From: Coniferiporia sulphurascens
Lineage: Eukaryota; Basidiomycota; Agaricomycetes; Hymenochaetales; Hymenochaetaceae
Length of the DNA stretch: 64,000 bases
Direction of reading: 5' to 3'
Assembly: GCA_002794785.1 (NCBI GenBank)
Contig: NBBA01000001.1
Coordinates: 3,720,001 to 3,784,000, forward strand
Shown: piece by piece, positions 30,057-42,458 of the stretch
How positions within the stretch are numbered: the stretch's first letter is position 1
How the letters are laid out: every line of letters starts with the position of its first letter
Translations under genes and position numbers: made by a program
The notes under the pieces: model-generated
Databases searched by the model: none
Told to the model about the DNA's origin: nothing
Seen by the model: only the letters and a program-made list of their open reading frames with translations

Positions 30057-32540
30057 TTAGTGTCTAGTTGAAATTTCGTCTTCTATCCGCCAGTGCCCAA
30101 CCGCCGCCATAGCCTTCGCGTCTCCGCTTTCCAGCTCCGGTGCTGACAGCAACGTACTGACCATTGACCATGGATCCTTCCCACCGCCATACTTCAAAAC
30201 CTCGTTCTTGAAGCGCTCGCCTGATTCACGACTGACCGGATCGGCAGAAAAGACGTTGGTCCACACGCGAGATGCGATTGCACGGTCAAAGAGGTATGAA
30301 TAGTACGTCGCACCATACCCGTATAGGTGTCCAAACTGCGTCTGCCACGAGGTACCCGGGACAAATGGAACTAGACCCTTAGTCTCATGCAGCTTCGCGT
30401 GTACCTGTGTTGAGTCGAAGTTCGACTGCGCGGCCGAGGAAGAGTGATATTCTTGATCGAGGCAAGCCAGAAGGATCTGCGTATGTGTGTCGATGGAGTG
30501 ACATGGGTCGACATGGTGGTTGGCTGTAGGCGGAATGGTGTTTCCATAATCGGGGTTGAAAAGACTGAGGACGGTAGATGAACTGAGGAAATGTTCCATG
30601 AGGATTGAAGGAAGCTCGACGAAATCCGTTGCACAGCGCGTTCCAGAGACATTCTGGTATTCCGTGCGACCAATCATTGCTAGAGAAAATGGTTTATTAA
30701 ACTTTCAATTTGTGCGAGTAAAACTGGAAAGAGACTCACAATGCATGGCATGGCCCATCTCGTGGAATAGAGTTTGTACTTCATGCCAATGTAGTCTAGT
30801 CGCACCCCTTGTTGCGGATGGGGGAGTGAACTCGCATAGTAAGACGACCACGGGTAATTGGTATTCCCCCTTTATCCCTCGTAGATGTGTACGGTGTTCC
30901 TTATCGAAGTTCATGGACATTTGAACATTCTTATTCATGTACTCCGCCGGTATATAATCAGCATCTGGGTCGTCGTCGTCGGTGCGACGTGAGCACCGAA
31001 CAGTATAATGCGCTGCACCACCAGCCTTCCCTCTCCTTGCAAAAAGATCAGCGTATATCCATCCGATAACACCAGCATCTTCGTCGACAACTTCAAGCTT
31101 GCGCACATCGTGATGCCACAGCTCGCCGGGAGAAGGGTCCTGTGGGCGAAGAGTAACACCATAAAGATGCTTGAACAGACGAGAAAGTGCCATGAAGACT
31201 GTTCCGAGTGTGAGTGGGGGTAAAGGTATTGGAGGGGCGGGCGGTTCGGGCGGACAATAGTAATCGCGATCCCAAGCTTGTATAATCGGAAGGCTGCTTA
31301 ATCCAAGATGTTTCTGCTTCCTCTGGCTTAAGGAAAGGAGAGCGTTCCTGGCGTATGGTCGAGTGTGATCAAGTAAAGCATCAAGGAAGTAGCGAACATG
31401 TTCTAAAGAAAGCCGATAGAGTCAGATATGCTCACATACAGTGAGAGCAGGCGTACCGGGTGATTTTGCCATCTTGTCGTTCAAAGTCAGGTGTGCATAG
31501 CTCTCCTTGCCACAGAGCTGAGCAAGCTCAGCGCGCGCCCGCAGTAGACGCTCTAAAGTATGTATCTGCTTCGGACTGCTTGAATTGGCAGCAATGTGTA
31601 GCTTCCTTCGCGGGTCCTCTAAGGGGGCGGAGCGCATTATCATTTGCGCCTGTAATGATCCGGGATACACCGCCAGTGGCCTATTTGTGAAATGAGCCTG
31701 TAAATGTAGACGCGCGCCCATGCCAAGATCTTTCAGACCGTCTAGTTCGGAGGGAGTGATAAGGGCAGGAGGACGGGCAGACGCTGTTTCATTCAAGAAT
31801 TCTCGCCCGAGTGAAATAATCTCCGATGAAAGGGACACGAACTTTTGACGCGATTGCAACGGTAATTTAATCGCGGATTTCTCAAAGTCCCTCCAAAATA
31901 TTAAAGCTGTATAATAGGCCTCCTGACTCAAAGAGTCGACAACTGTAGGATTTGAGAACACGCGCTTCAGGACCTGCAAGGATACCTCAGCTATCAGCTG
32001 AATACATAGAACCACACGAGAGTCACGTACCTCGTACAGGCCAACATGAGTGTTCAGCTCATTCATAAACTCGCAAAGCATGTCATAAGCATCATTAGCA
32101 GATTGCACCCACGCCTCGTCTGGGTGACAATTCCGTACGATTTCTGCGAGATCTATGACACTGCACAATATATCACTGAGCTTGTCCAGGTTCTTCAGCG
32201 CTAGTAACAGCTCCCTCTTCGACTCCTTCGCTTCCAGAATGCGGTTGGTGAGCAGCCCTGCTCGGAGAAGTGACCCTTCTGCCAATAGCGTTAGCGAGCG
32301 GGGTTCGGTGAGGTCTCTGTGGTTGAAGAGCCCTGACGGAGAAGTCGACCAAGTGCGGCGTGCATTAGGGAGGTCAATGAATGGGATTAGGGATGTGTCC
32401 TCAGAAGTAGCTGGGATGGTTGCTGTGGTCTTCTGTCGAGGACGAGGGCCATTAAAGGATGCCTCATTCAAGCATCCACGGAATTTGAAGACTGCAAGCG
32501 GCGTCCTCGGGAACCGGGTTTTCGTCGTCCTCACCAGCAT
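30057..32540 (-). CDS. MIP: Mitochondrial intermediate peptidase (M3 metallopeptidase)
   Basis: Several exons on the minus strand, starting [20 protein letters not shown], an Arg-rich mitochondrial presequence. The conserved N-terminal part reads [20 protein letters not shown] and [20 protein letters not shown]. The zinc site is [11 protein letters not shown] near 30750 (HExxH), and after an intron [20 protein letters not shown] and [10 protein letters not shown] supply the third ligand region. [20 protein letters not shown] is the typical M3 C-terminal motif. The protease removes octapeptides from imported matrix proteins. The gene is the classical physical marker of the A (HD) mating-type locus in Agaricomycetes, and here it sits about 280 bp from the second HD1, convergent with it. 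Exon joins were not all traced. Confidence 0.94.
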
Positions 32541-33852
32541 AGGACCTCGTCATTAATTATCTTTACTTTTCTCAAAAGCAATAACGCATCACAAAGCATA
32601 TTTCCTTATGCGGTAAGCCGCTAGTTCGTCCACTTAGCTCGCTCAGATTTGATTTTCCGTCTGCTTCATACAATGATAAGTACTGTTGGCCCGTGAGAGT
32701 ACAAACGGTATCTTGAATATTTACAGAAAATTCACAAATAATATTATGACGGGTTCTGCAGGTGGGGGAACGGCCATATGTACCAATTTAGTCTCCTGGA
32801 GCCACGGAGTGGATTCACATTAGGTGTATCACATTAGGTGTATCATTAAGTATTCGTTTTTGGTCAATCTTATTGCACCCGTCACCGGCAGACAGCTGTC
32901 CGCAAGATTTCGAGGGGGGATTCGCTCTCTTTGAAAACGAATGGCAAAGTACCTCACCTTTTCCACATTTGTAAGAAGGAACCTATAACAAAGGCTCGGT
33001 GAGCAAAGCCTCATGGATAAGAAAAATAAGCCAACTTTCTTCGCGCGTGCGCCACATAATACCATCGAGTAATGCACTATATTAGCCCAATGGGTCATAA
33101 GCGAATTCGCCAAAGGGTAGGATAAGTTAGACCTGCCTATCTATTTACTTGATATTTATTACTAATAATGCTAGGATGAAATAAACCAACCGAAGTTTCT
33201 GCAAAAAGGAACAGCATCGTACTCCCGAGGCGGATGATAGGATAGAGACTATGTAGCGTAAGACGACGAGGCCGCGTTGGCTTTCGAGGCGGAGTGATTA
33301 CTGGCAAGCCGAGATGCACCAAATCGGGTGGTGGCTATTCGTGGATCGCGCGTCCTCGCGACGATCTAACGCGCCGTGAGGCCCGGCCGGAATAACACAA
33401 TGCAGGTCCGCTAGAGTCCACGGAAGGAGGGAACCGAACAGATATTGCCCATTGTCCACAAATTGCTGTTGTAGGATACCCGCAAAGGATAACGAAGCAA
33501 CTTGCTGAGTGAACATATGCGGGCTCACGGGCACCTAAGTTTCGATGGACCAAGATCGCCTCGGTAGACGCCGAGGCTTTTGCATTTTTTAGCTCCGCCG
33601 TTTTCCATCAGGATGAAAAGGCAAGTCGAAATTCGCATAGTTTTTTTTTTCTCGAGTCAGAGCCTTCGCCTATAGGAGTGCCCAGTTTTCTCTGTAAATA
33701 TTTCGTCGCTCTGTGAAGTACTGTCGAACACGAACTGTAGGGTAAAGCAATCTTTACACGCAGGACATAGACGAGCAAAGTCGCGTGACAAATAGATGGG
33801 GCACCTCCTTCCCTGATGATAAATTAAGCCTTCAAGGCTGGCTACCTCCTAG
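32541..33852. other. Intergenic, no supported gene
   Basis: About 1.3 kb between the MIP start and the end of the DDT/WHIM gene. It must hold the MIP promoter. A minus-strand frame at 33298-33534 (GILQQQFVDNGQYLFGSLLP) looks somewhat protein-like but matches nothing I know and has no intron support. A T-run lies near 33645. Confidence 0.4.
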
Positions 33853-35911
33853 TCAAACCATATCCACGCTGGACGTGGCAGAATTTCCATTCTCGTGTGG
33901 CCTGTATTCGCCATTTTGGACTACAGGACCCTCATCGACGACGCTATTATTTCGGCCGTTCCCGCTATCGGTCCCGTCACGGTCATCGGTTTCCACGCTT
34001 TCAGCACCATTGGGTTGGACTGGTAGGGGGGCTGCAGCACCCGGCACAGGCTCGACTGCATAAAACCAGAACTTGCTCTTCTTTTTTCCCGCGACCTGTT
34101 CTACAGCGACCTCGTTCTTCTTGACGGCTGCTGCTCCGTTCTTCGCCGACACACCGTTGACGGAAAGAACTGGCGAAATTAACGTGTCCGAGGGAGCACT
34201 GGATACGCTCCGTTCATCCGTTCGCGCGCGCTTTTTAGATGGCCCTTCGCCCGTCTCTATGTTAGTGCCCAGTCCTCGTAGAACGTCTTTCCCCTCGCCA
34301 TTCGCCAGAGGCATCTGATGTCCGCTTGCCATTAGCGTTTCTCGCTGAAGTTCTTTGCGATCGTCTTCGACCGTTGATCGCGTCGGCGAATTCATCTTCG
34401 TCAAACTCTGTATGCTCATCGAACTCCTCCTCGCCTTGATATGTGTATTCGTCACCATCCTCCTAACGAAATATTTAATCTTAGTTTCAAAACGGAAATT
34501 CATGGACATACCTCATCATCAAAATCCTGATTATAGACATAATCGGGTCGGCGAGTTTGGCGTCGAGTTCGGGTTGAACGCAACTCTGCCTGAGCTTTCA
34601 AAATCTCCCTCTGTTCGATTTTCCGGCGTACTTTTTGAACGCGCTATGATGTCGCAAAGCCAGATGTCGATTAGTATCGTAGTTAACGGCGAGGTTTTTT
34701 TTTTGTAAATCAATTATTTCTAAGAATAGTTCGACTTACAGCGAGCTCTTGATCGATCTTTTCGACACGGTCTTGCAGCATTTTTCTTAGCTGGAAATGC
34801 TGACTTTCGTACTTCGATTGCCTTTTAGGAGGCTCCTTCGGCTCTTTCGAGATCAGGTCTTCAATGACCCGTTATATTCCTCCTTGCTAGTTGCTGCGGT
34901 CTTAAACTCAGCAGTGACCTTCCACGGATTGGTGGATACGTATAAACGTGGAGAATCTAATGTCGTCACCAATCGCGGAGAAAGCCGCAATGAAATACAG
35001 AGCGGGAAAGAGGTCACAAGTCGTCAGGACATACACAAACATCGACAAATACGGAGAAAAGTAGAGCGGAAAGCACGCACCATCGAAGGCCCAGTAGCGC
35101 TTCCGTGAGGAATCTTGGCCAATGGGAGTTGTGCTAAGACGTTCCATGCTGCGAGGATCGCTAGGGTCGGGAGGCGCAGACAACGTATCCCGCTTCCTGT
35201 GTTTGTTATGAACGACACCCCATGCACGGTCAATGGTATCCTTTATCTCTTGGTTGTGAGTGAGCTGTAGTTCGACCAAAAGACGGAGTACTCGAAGCTA
35301 GAAATCGTATTAGTGCAATCTCGTCTCGCGACTATAAAAGAATACGTACTTTTAGGTCCCAGTTCGCGCCCCATATCCCCCCTTCGACTTTCTGCAACGG
35401 GTCTACGTTCATGCCTAATTCCTCATCCCAAAAGACTGTCCTCTCCGAAGATTTTGTATGTTCTTGCAGCACGGATGAAAGAGTGGACGACAAATGGTCT
35501 GGACTGGAGACAAAAATATCTTCGTTAAGGGACACACATCGTTCGTGGAGAGCATTTGTACACACTGTACCTTAAGTTACGCGTCATAGGCCTGAGGTTG
35601 AGCACAAAACGCGAAAGAACTTGAACGAGGAGAGGGTGCTGTGTCGGAGACATTATTGCTTCCTCTAAACTGCAAACCATTGAGAACGCGTCAGAATATG
35701 TAGATAAGCCACTATGGACAAAGTAAACCAACTCCGTAGGACCTTCAAAACCTTCGACCTTTGTCCGCAAATTGGTGAATTTGAGGATAAAGGCGTAGAT
35801 GAACGCAGCCTCCCAACGATCCGACGGGTGCTTTGCGTTCGACGGAGGACATATGTGTGGTTTTAGATTACCACTTTTGTTGACGACGGCCCTTGAACTG
35901 GATGGGTTCAT
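33853..35911 (-). CDS. DDT/WHIM-domain chromatin-associated protein
   Basis: I start at 35911 (MNPSSSRAVVNKSGNLKPHI). The DDT-like region follows: DRWEAAFIYAFILKFTNLRT KVEGFEGPTEL, then VQVLSRFVLNLRPMTRN. Next come the WHIM parts: VFWDEELGMNVDPLQKVEGG IWGANWDLKLRVLRLLVELQ, then DPRSMERLSTTPIGQDSSRK RYWAFD and, after an intron, SPRLYVSTNPWKVTAEF. This order is that of fungal DDT/WHIM proteins related to ISWI-complex partners (Itc1/Ioc3-like). The C-terminal exon is long, acidic and polar, ending VDMV at 33853, with basic clusters such as KKRARTDE. A role in nucleosome spacing is inferred from domain type. Several introns of 50-60 bp interrupt it; not every edge was fixed. Confidence 0.82.
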
Positions 35912-36203
35912 ATCGACCGCAACCACGAGCAAATGGGACGAAGCGTCGTGGTAGGGGAGAGGTAGGTAAGTGGAGGACGACGCGGTACGAAGCGTGGACC
36001 AATGGATCAAAACATGCCCATATAAATCATGCCAGCACTCAAAAATAACCACTATTATTGCTCAAGCTCGCGAGAATACAAAGACGCCTCAAGACTAGGA
36101 TTATTAATACTGTGCCTATCTCATTGGGGATACATAACAACAAATCACTCGCAAGGGAGCGGCATTCGTAAAGAGGAGGGCAAAATCTAGCGCAAAACAA
36201 GTC

Positions 36204-36756
36204 TTATCCGGGTCCAACCTAGGTAGTTTAGGATAAGTTTAGAATAAAATTATAGTAGTCCATAAATGGTACTAGCTTACTTTTGGAATGTCGTGGTGCT
36301 CGCTGAGAGCCTCCAGTCTGGCGTTGAACTCGCTAACGAGGTCCTTGTGCTTTCGCGAAGCCATCTTTATTGCTTTCTTCGCCATCTGCAGATCTTCTAT
36401 TAGTGCCGCTAGATAACATGCCAAAACCCAAGACGCCTCACCCGCTGGCGTTTAACTTCTTCGAATCTCCTTTCAGCCTCCGTCTTGTTATCATCAATTT
36501 CGGTTGTCGACCTTTTGTCCAGTTTGGATGAGGAGCCCTCTCCCGTATTATCATCTCCACCAGAAGATGTTCTTGCTACCTCCTCCTCAGTATCACGGAC
36601 TTTCAGCTTCGACTTGGCTTTCTTCTTCCTGAAATAAACTTTAATACATATTTATAGCAAGGTGAACAGACCATACGCACTTCTTCGTTATCCCGCCCTC
36701 AGTTACACCTGTCTTGAGCTTGAGCGATCCACCCGGCCGGAAGTCATAATCCGACA
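36204..36756 (-). CDS. FAM32A-like nuclear protein
   Basis: Four exons from the ATG at 36756: MSDYDFRPGGSLKLK, then KKKKAKSKLKVRDTEEEVAR, a polar stretch to KTEAERRFEEVKRQR, then MAKKAIKMASRKHKDLVSEF NARLEALSEHHDIPK, and a last tiny exon VGPG with TAA at 36204-36206. The start Y-F-x-x-G-G-x-L-K-L-K and the end H-x-DIPKVGPG are the two hallmarks of the FAM32A family. In humans FAM32A is a late spliceosome factor that stabilises 5' exon docking; the same role here is inferred. Length near 130 residues fits the family. The tiny last exon is missed by open-frame searches. Confidence 0.88.
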
Positions 36757-37007
36757 TTGTGGCCGTTGCGGACAAGGACTTGGCTTCTGTAAACACAAGC
36801 CTCATACTTACGTGACTTTAGGGCCGGGTGAGTGACGGTGTTTTACGTAACGAAGCGACCTCGTCTGAGCCGTACGAGGCTTCGCAGTTGCTCGGCGCGT
36901 ACGCATCGACGCGCAGTTTTCATCGGCGTACCGTCGTGTCTTTTGTCATAGACAGTCTCGGACAACGACCGGCGACCCTATTGCAGGGCCCTTTGAACGT
37001 CTGAGTA
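36757..37007. promoter_or_regulatory. Divergent promoter region (FAM32A-like / TMEM115-like)
   Basis: 251 bp between two divergent starts, fairly GC-rich, with no clear TATA. Both housekeeping genes are presumably driven from here. Confidence 0.5.
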
Positions 37008-38377
37008 ATGGCTATCCTCTCGTCGCCCCTCCAGCTTATATCTTCCACACCTCTGACGACGCGTCTGTTCACTGCGACAACCGTTGCTTTCTCATTTCTC
37101 TATTATTTGCTGCGATGGAACGACAGTAAACCATACTCAACGCCATATCTGACACTCGTTCCTGGAGAAAGTATCCTATATCCGTGGACTCTTGTCACTG
37201 CGGGGCTGGTAGAGGTGACGATTATAGAGGTGAGATCATTGGTTCTCCGTACGATTTCTAGCTCATAGTTGTGTTTCTTAGTTGCTTTTCACGCTCTTAT
37301 GTGTTCCTGTGTCTTTGCGTTATCTGGAACGATTATGGGGCTCGCTTGAAACACTTAAATTCATACTTGTCACGACAGCAATTCCGAATCTCATGTCTCT
37401 TATTGTCAACTGGGTCGAGTATCTCGTGTTTAGGAATGCTGACCTTTTCCTGTGAGTCTTTATAAGGCTTTTGAAATTTGCTCTCTCATTGGCAACTAGC
37501 TATAACCTGGAGTACCACGGCCAAATGGCCCTGCAGACGGGAATTCTTGTTGCTTTCACGCAACTGATTCCAGAGCATCAAGTACAATTGTTTGGGCTGC
37601 TTAAGGTCCGTGTAAAGGTGTGTGCTTTGAATACTTCCACTCCTGAATACCGTAGCTAAGCGCTTCAAAAGCGGTTACCAATGGCATACGTGACAGTATC
37701 GACCGTTATGGTTTTTGCCGGGTTCCAATCTCCATGGATCAACATCCAGTGGGGCTGGCTTGTGTCATGGTTGTATCTCCGCTTCTACAAAAAGAATCTT
37801 GGCGATTCGTCCGTCAGCGATTCATACGGAGATAGGAGCGAAACCTTTGCATTCGTGTACTGGTTCCCCCCGTTTATCCAGTACGCTCAAAATACTTTAA
37901 CCCATACAATCATGTTTTCCCCAGCTAACCATCGTACTTGACGCAGTACGCCGATCACAATGCTCGGCAATTTCGTTCATCCGCTTGCGACTCGTTTCCA
38001 CCTCATTCCTGGTGCCGGAAGTGATATAGAATCGAATGGATACGCTCAGCTTCCTGGTGGCCCGCGCGCTGAGGCTGAAAGGCGCCGGTAAAGGTCTTCT
38101 CTCAACAATGATTTGGCAATTATGCTAAAACCGGTTGGTCTAGTGCGCTTGCCTTGAAGCACTTGACCAACGTATGGCCTCCTCTGTGGCGCCGCCTAAA
38201 GATATAGCAACCCAATCCACAGAGCCAGGGTCACCCTCATCCCTGGCAAGTCCGAGTTCTCCCGCATCGGATATGGGAAGAGGAAATCCCCATGATAGGC
38301 ACAAGAGCGTGGGCGAGATGGATCTCGGCGTTATGAAGGGGGATGGGAAAGGAAAAGGAAAAGGTGAGGGTGTCTGA
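37008..38377 (+). CDS. TMEM115 / DUF1751 Golgi membrane protein (C-terminal frame break)
   Basis: Starts MAILSSPLQLISSTPLTTRL. Exons give rhomboid-like membrane segments: TPYLTLVPGESILYPWTLVT AGLVEVTIIE, then LLFTLLCVPVSLRYLERLWG SLETLKFILVTTAIPNLMSL, NLEYHGQMALQTGILVAFTQ LIPEHQVQLFG and INIQWGWLVSWLYLRFYKKN. E.LWGS.E, the G..A...GI L..F.QLIPEH.V segment and the W..SW.YLRF motif identify the TMEM115 (DUF1751) family, a pseudo-rhomboid Golgi protein involved in retrograde transport. Near 38153-38160 the reading shifts: the frame giving ALALK would continue as ALDQRMASSVAPPKD only if one G were added (AAG-CAC to AAG-GCAC). As written it stops at 38205-38207; restored it ends at 38377 with a Lys/Gly-rich tail. 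Confidence 0.82.
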
Positions 38378-39022
38378 AGTGGTCCGCGGATGACCAGACC
38401 TGACTGTATGGGTTTTGAATTCTTATCATTGGCTCAATTACCTTACTATCTCCCTTGTGCTGTTTATGTACGTCACGATCCCTGCAATAATCTTTCTGTT
38501 TTCTTCCACGTTATAAACGCAGGCGCTGGCTGAGGACCGATGACCTTGGGTCCGCCGTTTTGGGTACCAGCGGTGACTATATGTATGTGACTGATCTGAC
38601 GGGTTCGAGGAGTCAAATTCAAAAGATCATTACTACGGGTGAGCTCGAGGCCCGCGAGTCGATGTCCCAATTTCGCTCGATCTGCGCCGTCTACTATAAT
38701 TTTTCTCGTGGTGTAGGCTATGTATGTACGAGCGGACAACTTCGGATGATGATTGCTTAAGCACTATTTTTATGGGAACGACTAGTATGTATGACTCGGA
38801 GACCAGAACTGCTATTTATGCTGTGGCCCTTGGATTTGGATCCACAGACGGACGTGTGGTTTCATGGGTTCTCACGTGAGACGCGTCTTATTTCGTGCCT
38901 TAGCTGGCGGCGGACTCTCCTCCAGACTCGTAGCGGACTATTTACGCGAGAAACTTCATGCCTGGTCGATTACGCAGGTTATAGGAAATAATCCTCGACT
39001 CTGGCTCCCTTCTTGAAAAGTC
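38378..39022. other. Short region with unidentified coding-like fragments
   Basis: About 645 bp before COG1. Plus-strand frames give VLGTSGDYMYVTDLTGSRSQ (38551-38610) and, further on in other frames, YDSETRTAIYAVALGFGSTD (38788-38850) and GGGLSSRLVADYLREKLHAW (38905-38965). Each looks protein-like but I could not join them through plausible introns or name a family. They may be a decayed gene or an unrecognised short gene. Confidence 0.3.
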
Positions 39023-42000
39023 ATGTCAAAGCCCTCGTATAATTCTATGGCGCACTCATCCCCCAAATCCCGTTCGGACAATCTGAAGTCACCATCTCAA
39101 AATCCAGCATCCACCGTCCGTAATGGACTATCCTGGTTATCAAGTGTACGGAATGGGAAGGACGAGACTCAGCTGCTGGACCCGGATGAGATATTTGTGA
39201 GGCACACTGTGTCCGAAGTAAAAACCATTCTTTACAGGTTGAGGTACGTGTTCACTCGTTCCCCGGGCCTATTCCTGTTCGAACAAAGTCTACTAGATCA
39301 GATGTAGATGCCAAGCAAGAAGAGCTAAGGCTGATGGTTGGGTATGTCTTCGTCACACAGTTGCGGCGAGGGCGTAAATAATGAAGCATTGACAGGGAGC
39401 GTTACCGCGACTTACTGCAGGCTTCTACGTCTATCATTTCCATGTCGCAAGCATCAAGAAAAGTTTTAGACACCGTGGATAACATGAAGCGTACAGTGGT
39501 GATGGATCAGCCTCGGGCAGAAGTGAATGGGGTCAACGGGAGCAACAACAATGAGGGTGGGCGGACAGCTCGCGCTGGCCAACTCTACTACTGACTAATT
39601 TCAAGATTCTCAGTTGCAGATGTTGCAGTGTCTCGCAGCTCATCTGAAACTCTTACTGGACGCGTCAGAACATCTCTGGCGGTTATTGGAAAGAAAGCGT
39701 TATCTACATGCAGCTTGGCTTTTTCTACTCTCCCGAGTGGTGTACCGTTCTCTTGTTAAAGAGAACTCCGAGGAGGGTCAAGACTCAATGTGGCAAGGAG
39801 TAAATGTCAAGGTATGTTTGGACCGTAATGTTCAATTTATGTATAAATAAATTTGGTTTTCTGTAGGAACAATTTCCTCTGGTTCAACGCCAGTGGGAGT
39901 CCGTCGCTCAGTTCAGGGCACAGATCTCACATAAAGCAACTTTATCTCTCCGAGAACAGACGTTGACTTCGCAGGTGTGCACCCAGGTCTGCTATCAGTG
40001 ACTTGAACATGGCCGAATTGACATCAATCTAGGAGCTCTGTGCATCTCTGCTTGCCTTGCACTTGCTTGACTCCTTGCCCCTATCTGATTCGCTAGAAGT
40101 TTATCTGAAACAGAGGTTGAGAACACTTCAGATTCAATACGAGGCAATCAAGGAGTTCTGGGACGTCCCACAGGGAAAGTCAATAAATGAGACGGAGCGG
40201 TTGGGCAAAAAAGTAACACGAAGTGTCTGGGATGTCATTAAGTCCGTCCTGGATGCGATTGCGGTGACTGTCGGTACAACTAGGCAAGTGTTTATGGAAG
40301 GTGCAGATGGCTCGCTTTCTATGATTGGGAAGGTCATAGTCTATACACAGGGCGACGTGCCCGTCGAACCTGCATTATCAATACCTACTGAGCTTATTCT
40401 TTCTACGCAAGCTTTACTTTCTTCCCTTCCCAACGCCAACCACTTCCTCCCACTACCGCCGGATATCAAGTCGTACAGACCGTTTATCGACCTGAAGTCG
40501 CCCTCCTCAAAAGTCAACCAATCCATCCTTAATTCAAAACTAAGGGACTGGTTCAAAGCAGCTGTCGGGCACCTACAGCAGTCTGCTGGGCCGTGGCTAA
40601 CCCGATTGATAACCATTAAGGAGGTCTGGGAAGTACGCTCTTCGGCGTTGGGATGGCTCTCAGCTTCCGATGCGCTTTCAGACGAGGAGGATACAAAGGC
40701 TCTACGTCTTCTTATCGACAACGTGTGCAGAGCACGCGTCGAAGATATCTGGAAAGATGCCTTGGAGAAATTAGCCACCTCCTTTGATAAAAGCCTCTGC
40801 TCTTTGACATCTGATATTTCCAAAAAGCGCGACGGGAGTGAACTAGGTGCGTTTTAGGGCCCTTGCTTCAGTTACATATCTAACCCCGATCCTCATTCGT
40901 AGATATATCTCCTGCCGAGTTCCTACTCTCTGCTCCTCCGATCGTTTCGGTTTCGCAGGCTTCTCTTGGTCTTTCAATTGCTCATTCGTCATTTCGGCGC
41001 TTCAGGCACGCTATCAGGCAGCGTATTGATGGCACAACACCGTTCATAGACAAAATCATGTCGGAGTAGAAACTTCCACGATGAGCCTGCGTACTGACGT
41101 GGAATGTGCATTTGCGGATGAGGAGAGCAAACGGTATGTCCTAATATAATCTGACAATATCCCTGATTTCACTCTCTATCAGGAATCTAGAAGATGCTCA
41201 CAAGTCATCATCGGAGAAGACGGCCGATCTGCTCCTTTCTTCAGTGAAGAATTTATTGGACGGAGAGAAGGGAGATTCTGGTAGGTGAAGAACGTTCTTT
41301 CCGGCTATTCATCACTGAAGAAAGGACAGAGCGATCCATCAAATGTCTCGTATTCTTGGGACGTGTAGCTCAAAAGCTTTCATCATCCGTTTTGATAACC
41401 AACATGCGGTGTTCCGCGTCTTTTGTCGATGGTACGCGAGACATGCCAAGTTCAGGAAATCATTGCATGTGTAACATTGATGTTTACAGAGTACCGGACT
41501 CGAGCCAACCGACTGTACGATTCCAGTGTTGAACGCTGTGCATCGATTATTGTCCTTCCTGTAAAGGACAAGCTGCTAAAAGGCCTTAACACGGATCCGT
41601 ACGCCTCGCTTTCACGCGGTAAGTCCGGTTCGCTCTATACCACAAATCAAAAAACGCTGACAAACGACCGCTAGTTCAAACAGCCCCTTCACACCCTTCG
41701 CCTTATTTGATGGACGCTCTACTTTCTTTAATCGACACTGTACAAAGTTATGGGCTGTTTAAAGACCACACGCAGAGATCAGTAGTAGCCAAGGTTATCC
41801 TTGACCGGTTTTCGAACGCTGTCACTACCTCCTTACAGGACCTGCGCGACTCCATCAGTATCCAGTTCATTTGGGATCTACACTTCTTGAAAGCCATTTG
41901 CAATGAGTGGGGTCCCACTTTAAGTCCCTCTACTGCGACACTGGATGAAGCAATTCGCAAGCTATGTCAGGCAAGTCTCTAGCCCTTTTTCGCTCTTGCA

Positions 42001-42319
42001 CAGGCTTTGCTCATTATGTTCCCAAACGTAGTCCTTGCCAGAAGCAGTATCAGAAGCCCGGCCTGATCTAATCGCATCACTAGGACAAAACGTCGCTCAA
42101 AGTATTCTTCACGTCCGCCTCCTGCTTTCACCTCTCGTTACCCCCTCTGAGACGTCTTCAACCGCCAAGTTACCAAAGTCTCCGTCGTCGGAAGTCAACC
42201 GGCAAAGTATCACCGGAACCGGTCCGGTCAATGCGGAATATGAATTGCAGCCAGCGTTGAATCTTGTAAAGCCATCGGCTCGTTTCGGCTCGCTGTGGGT
42301 TGGGGCTGCTGCCCGTTGA
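39023..42319 (+). CDS. COG1: Conserved oligomeric Golgi complex subunit 1
   Basis: A large multi-exon gene starting MSKPSYNSMAHSSPKSRSDN. The diagnostic COG1 N-terminus is LLDPDEIFVRHTVSEVKTIL YRLR, then AKQEELRLMV and GERYRDLLQASTSIISMSQA, with TVDNMKRTVV. Later exons carry LQCLAAHLKLLLDASEHLWR LLERKRYLHAAWLFLLSRVV, a big exon 40035-40855 (ELCASLLALHLLDSLPLSDS onward), ISPAEFLLSAPPIVS and PSARFGSLWVGAAAR at the end (stop at 42317-42319). The COG complex tethers retrograde vesicles at the Golgi. It is separated by about 140 bp from the convergent LRR gene. Small exons at 39300-39420 and 41100-41660 were placed only roughly. Confidence 0.88.
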
Positions 42320-42458
42320 CTGCACGTCCGTATACAGGTGCATACCTGTTTCTATCGTACATATTATTGGATTGTATGTGCACTAGTATTACGATAACTA
42401 TCTTGTTATGCTGAAGGGATTTCCCGACGTTCTTCCTCCCAGACCTGTGATTTATGCG

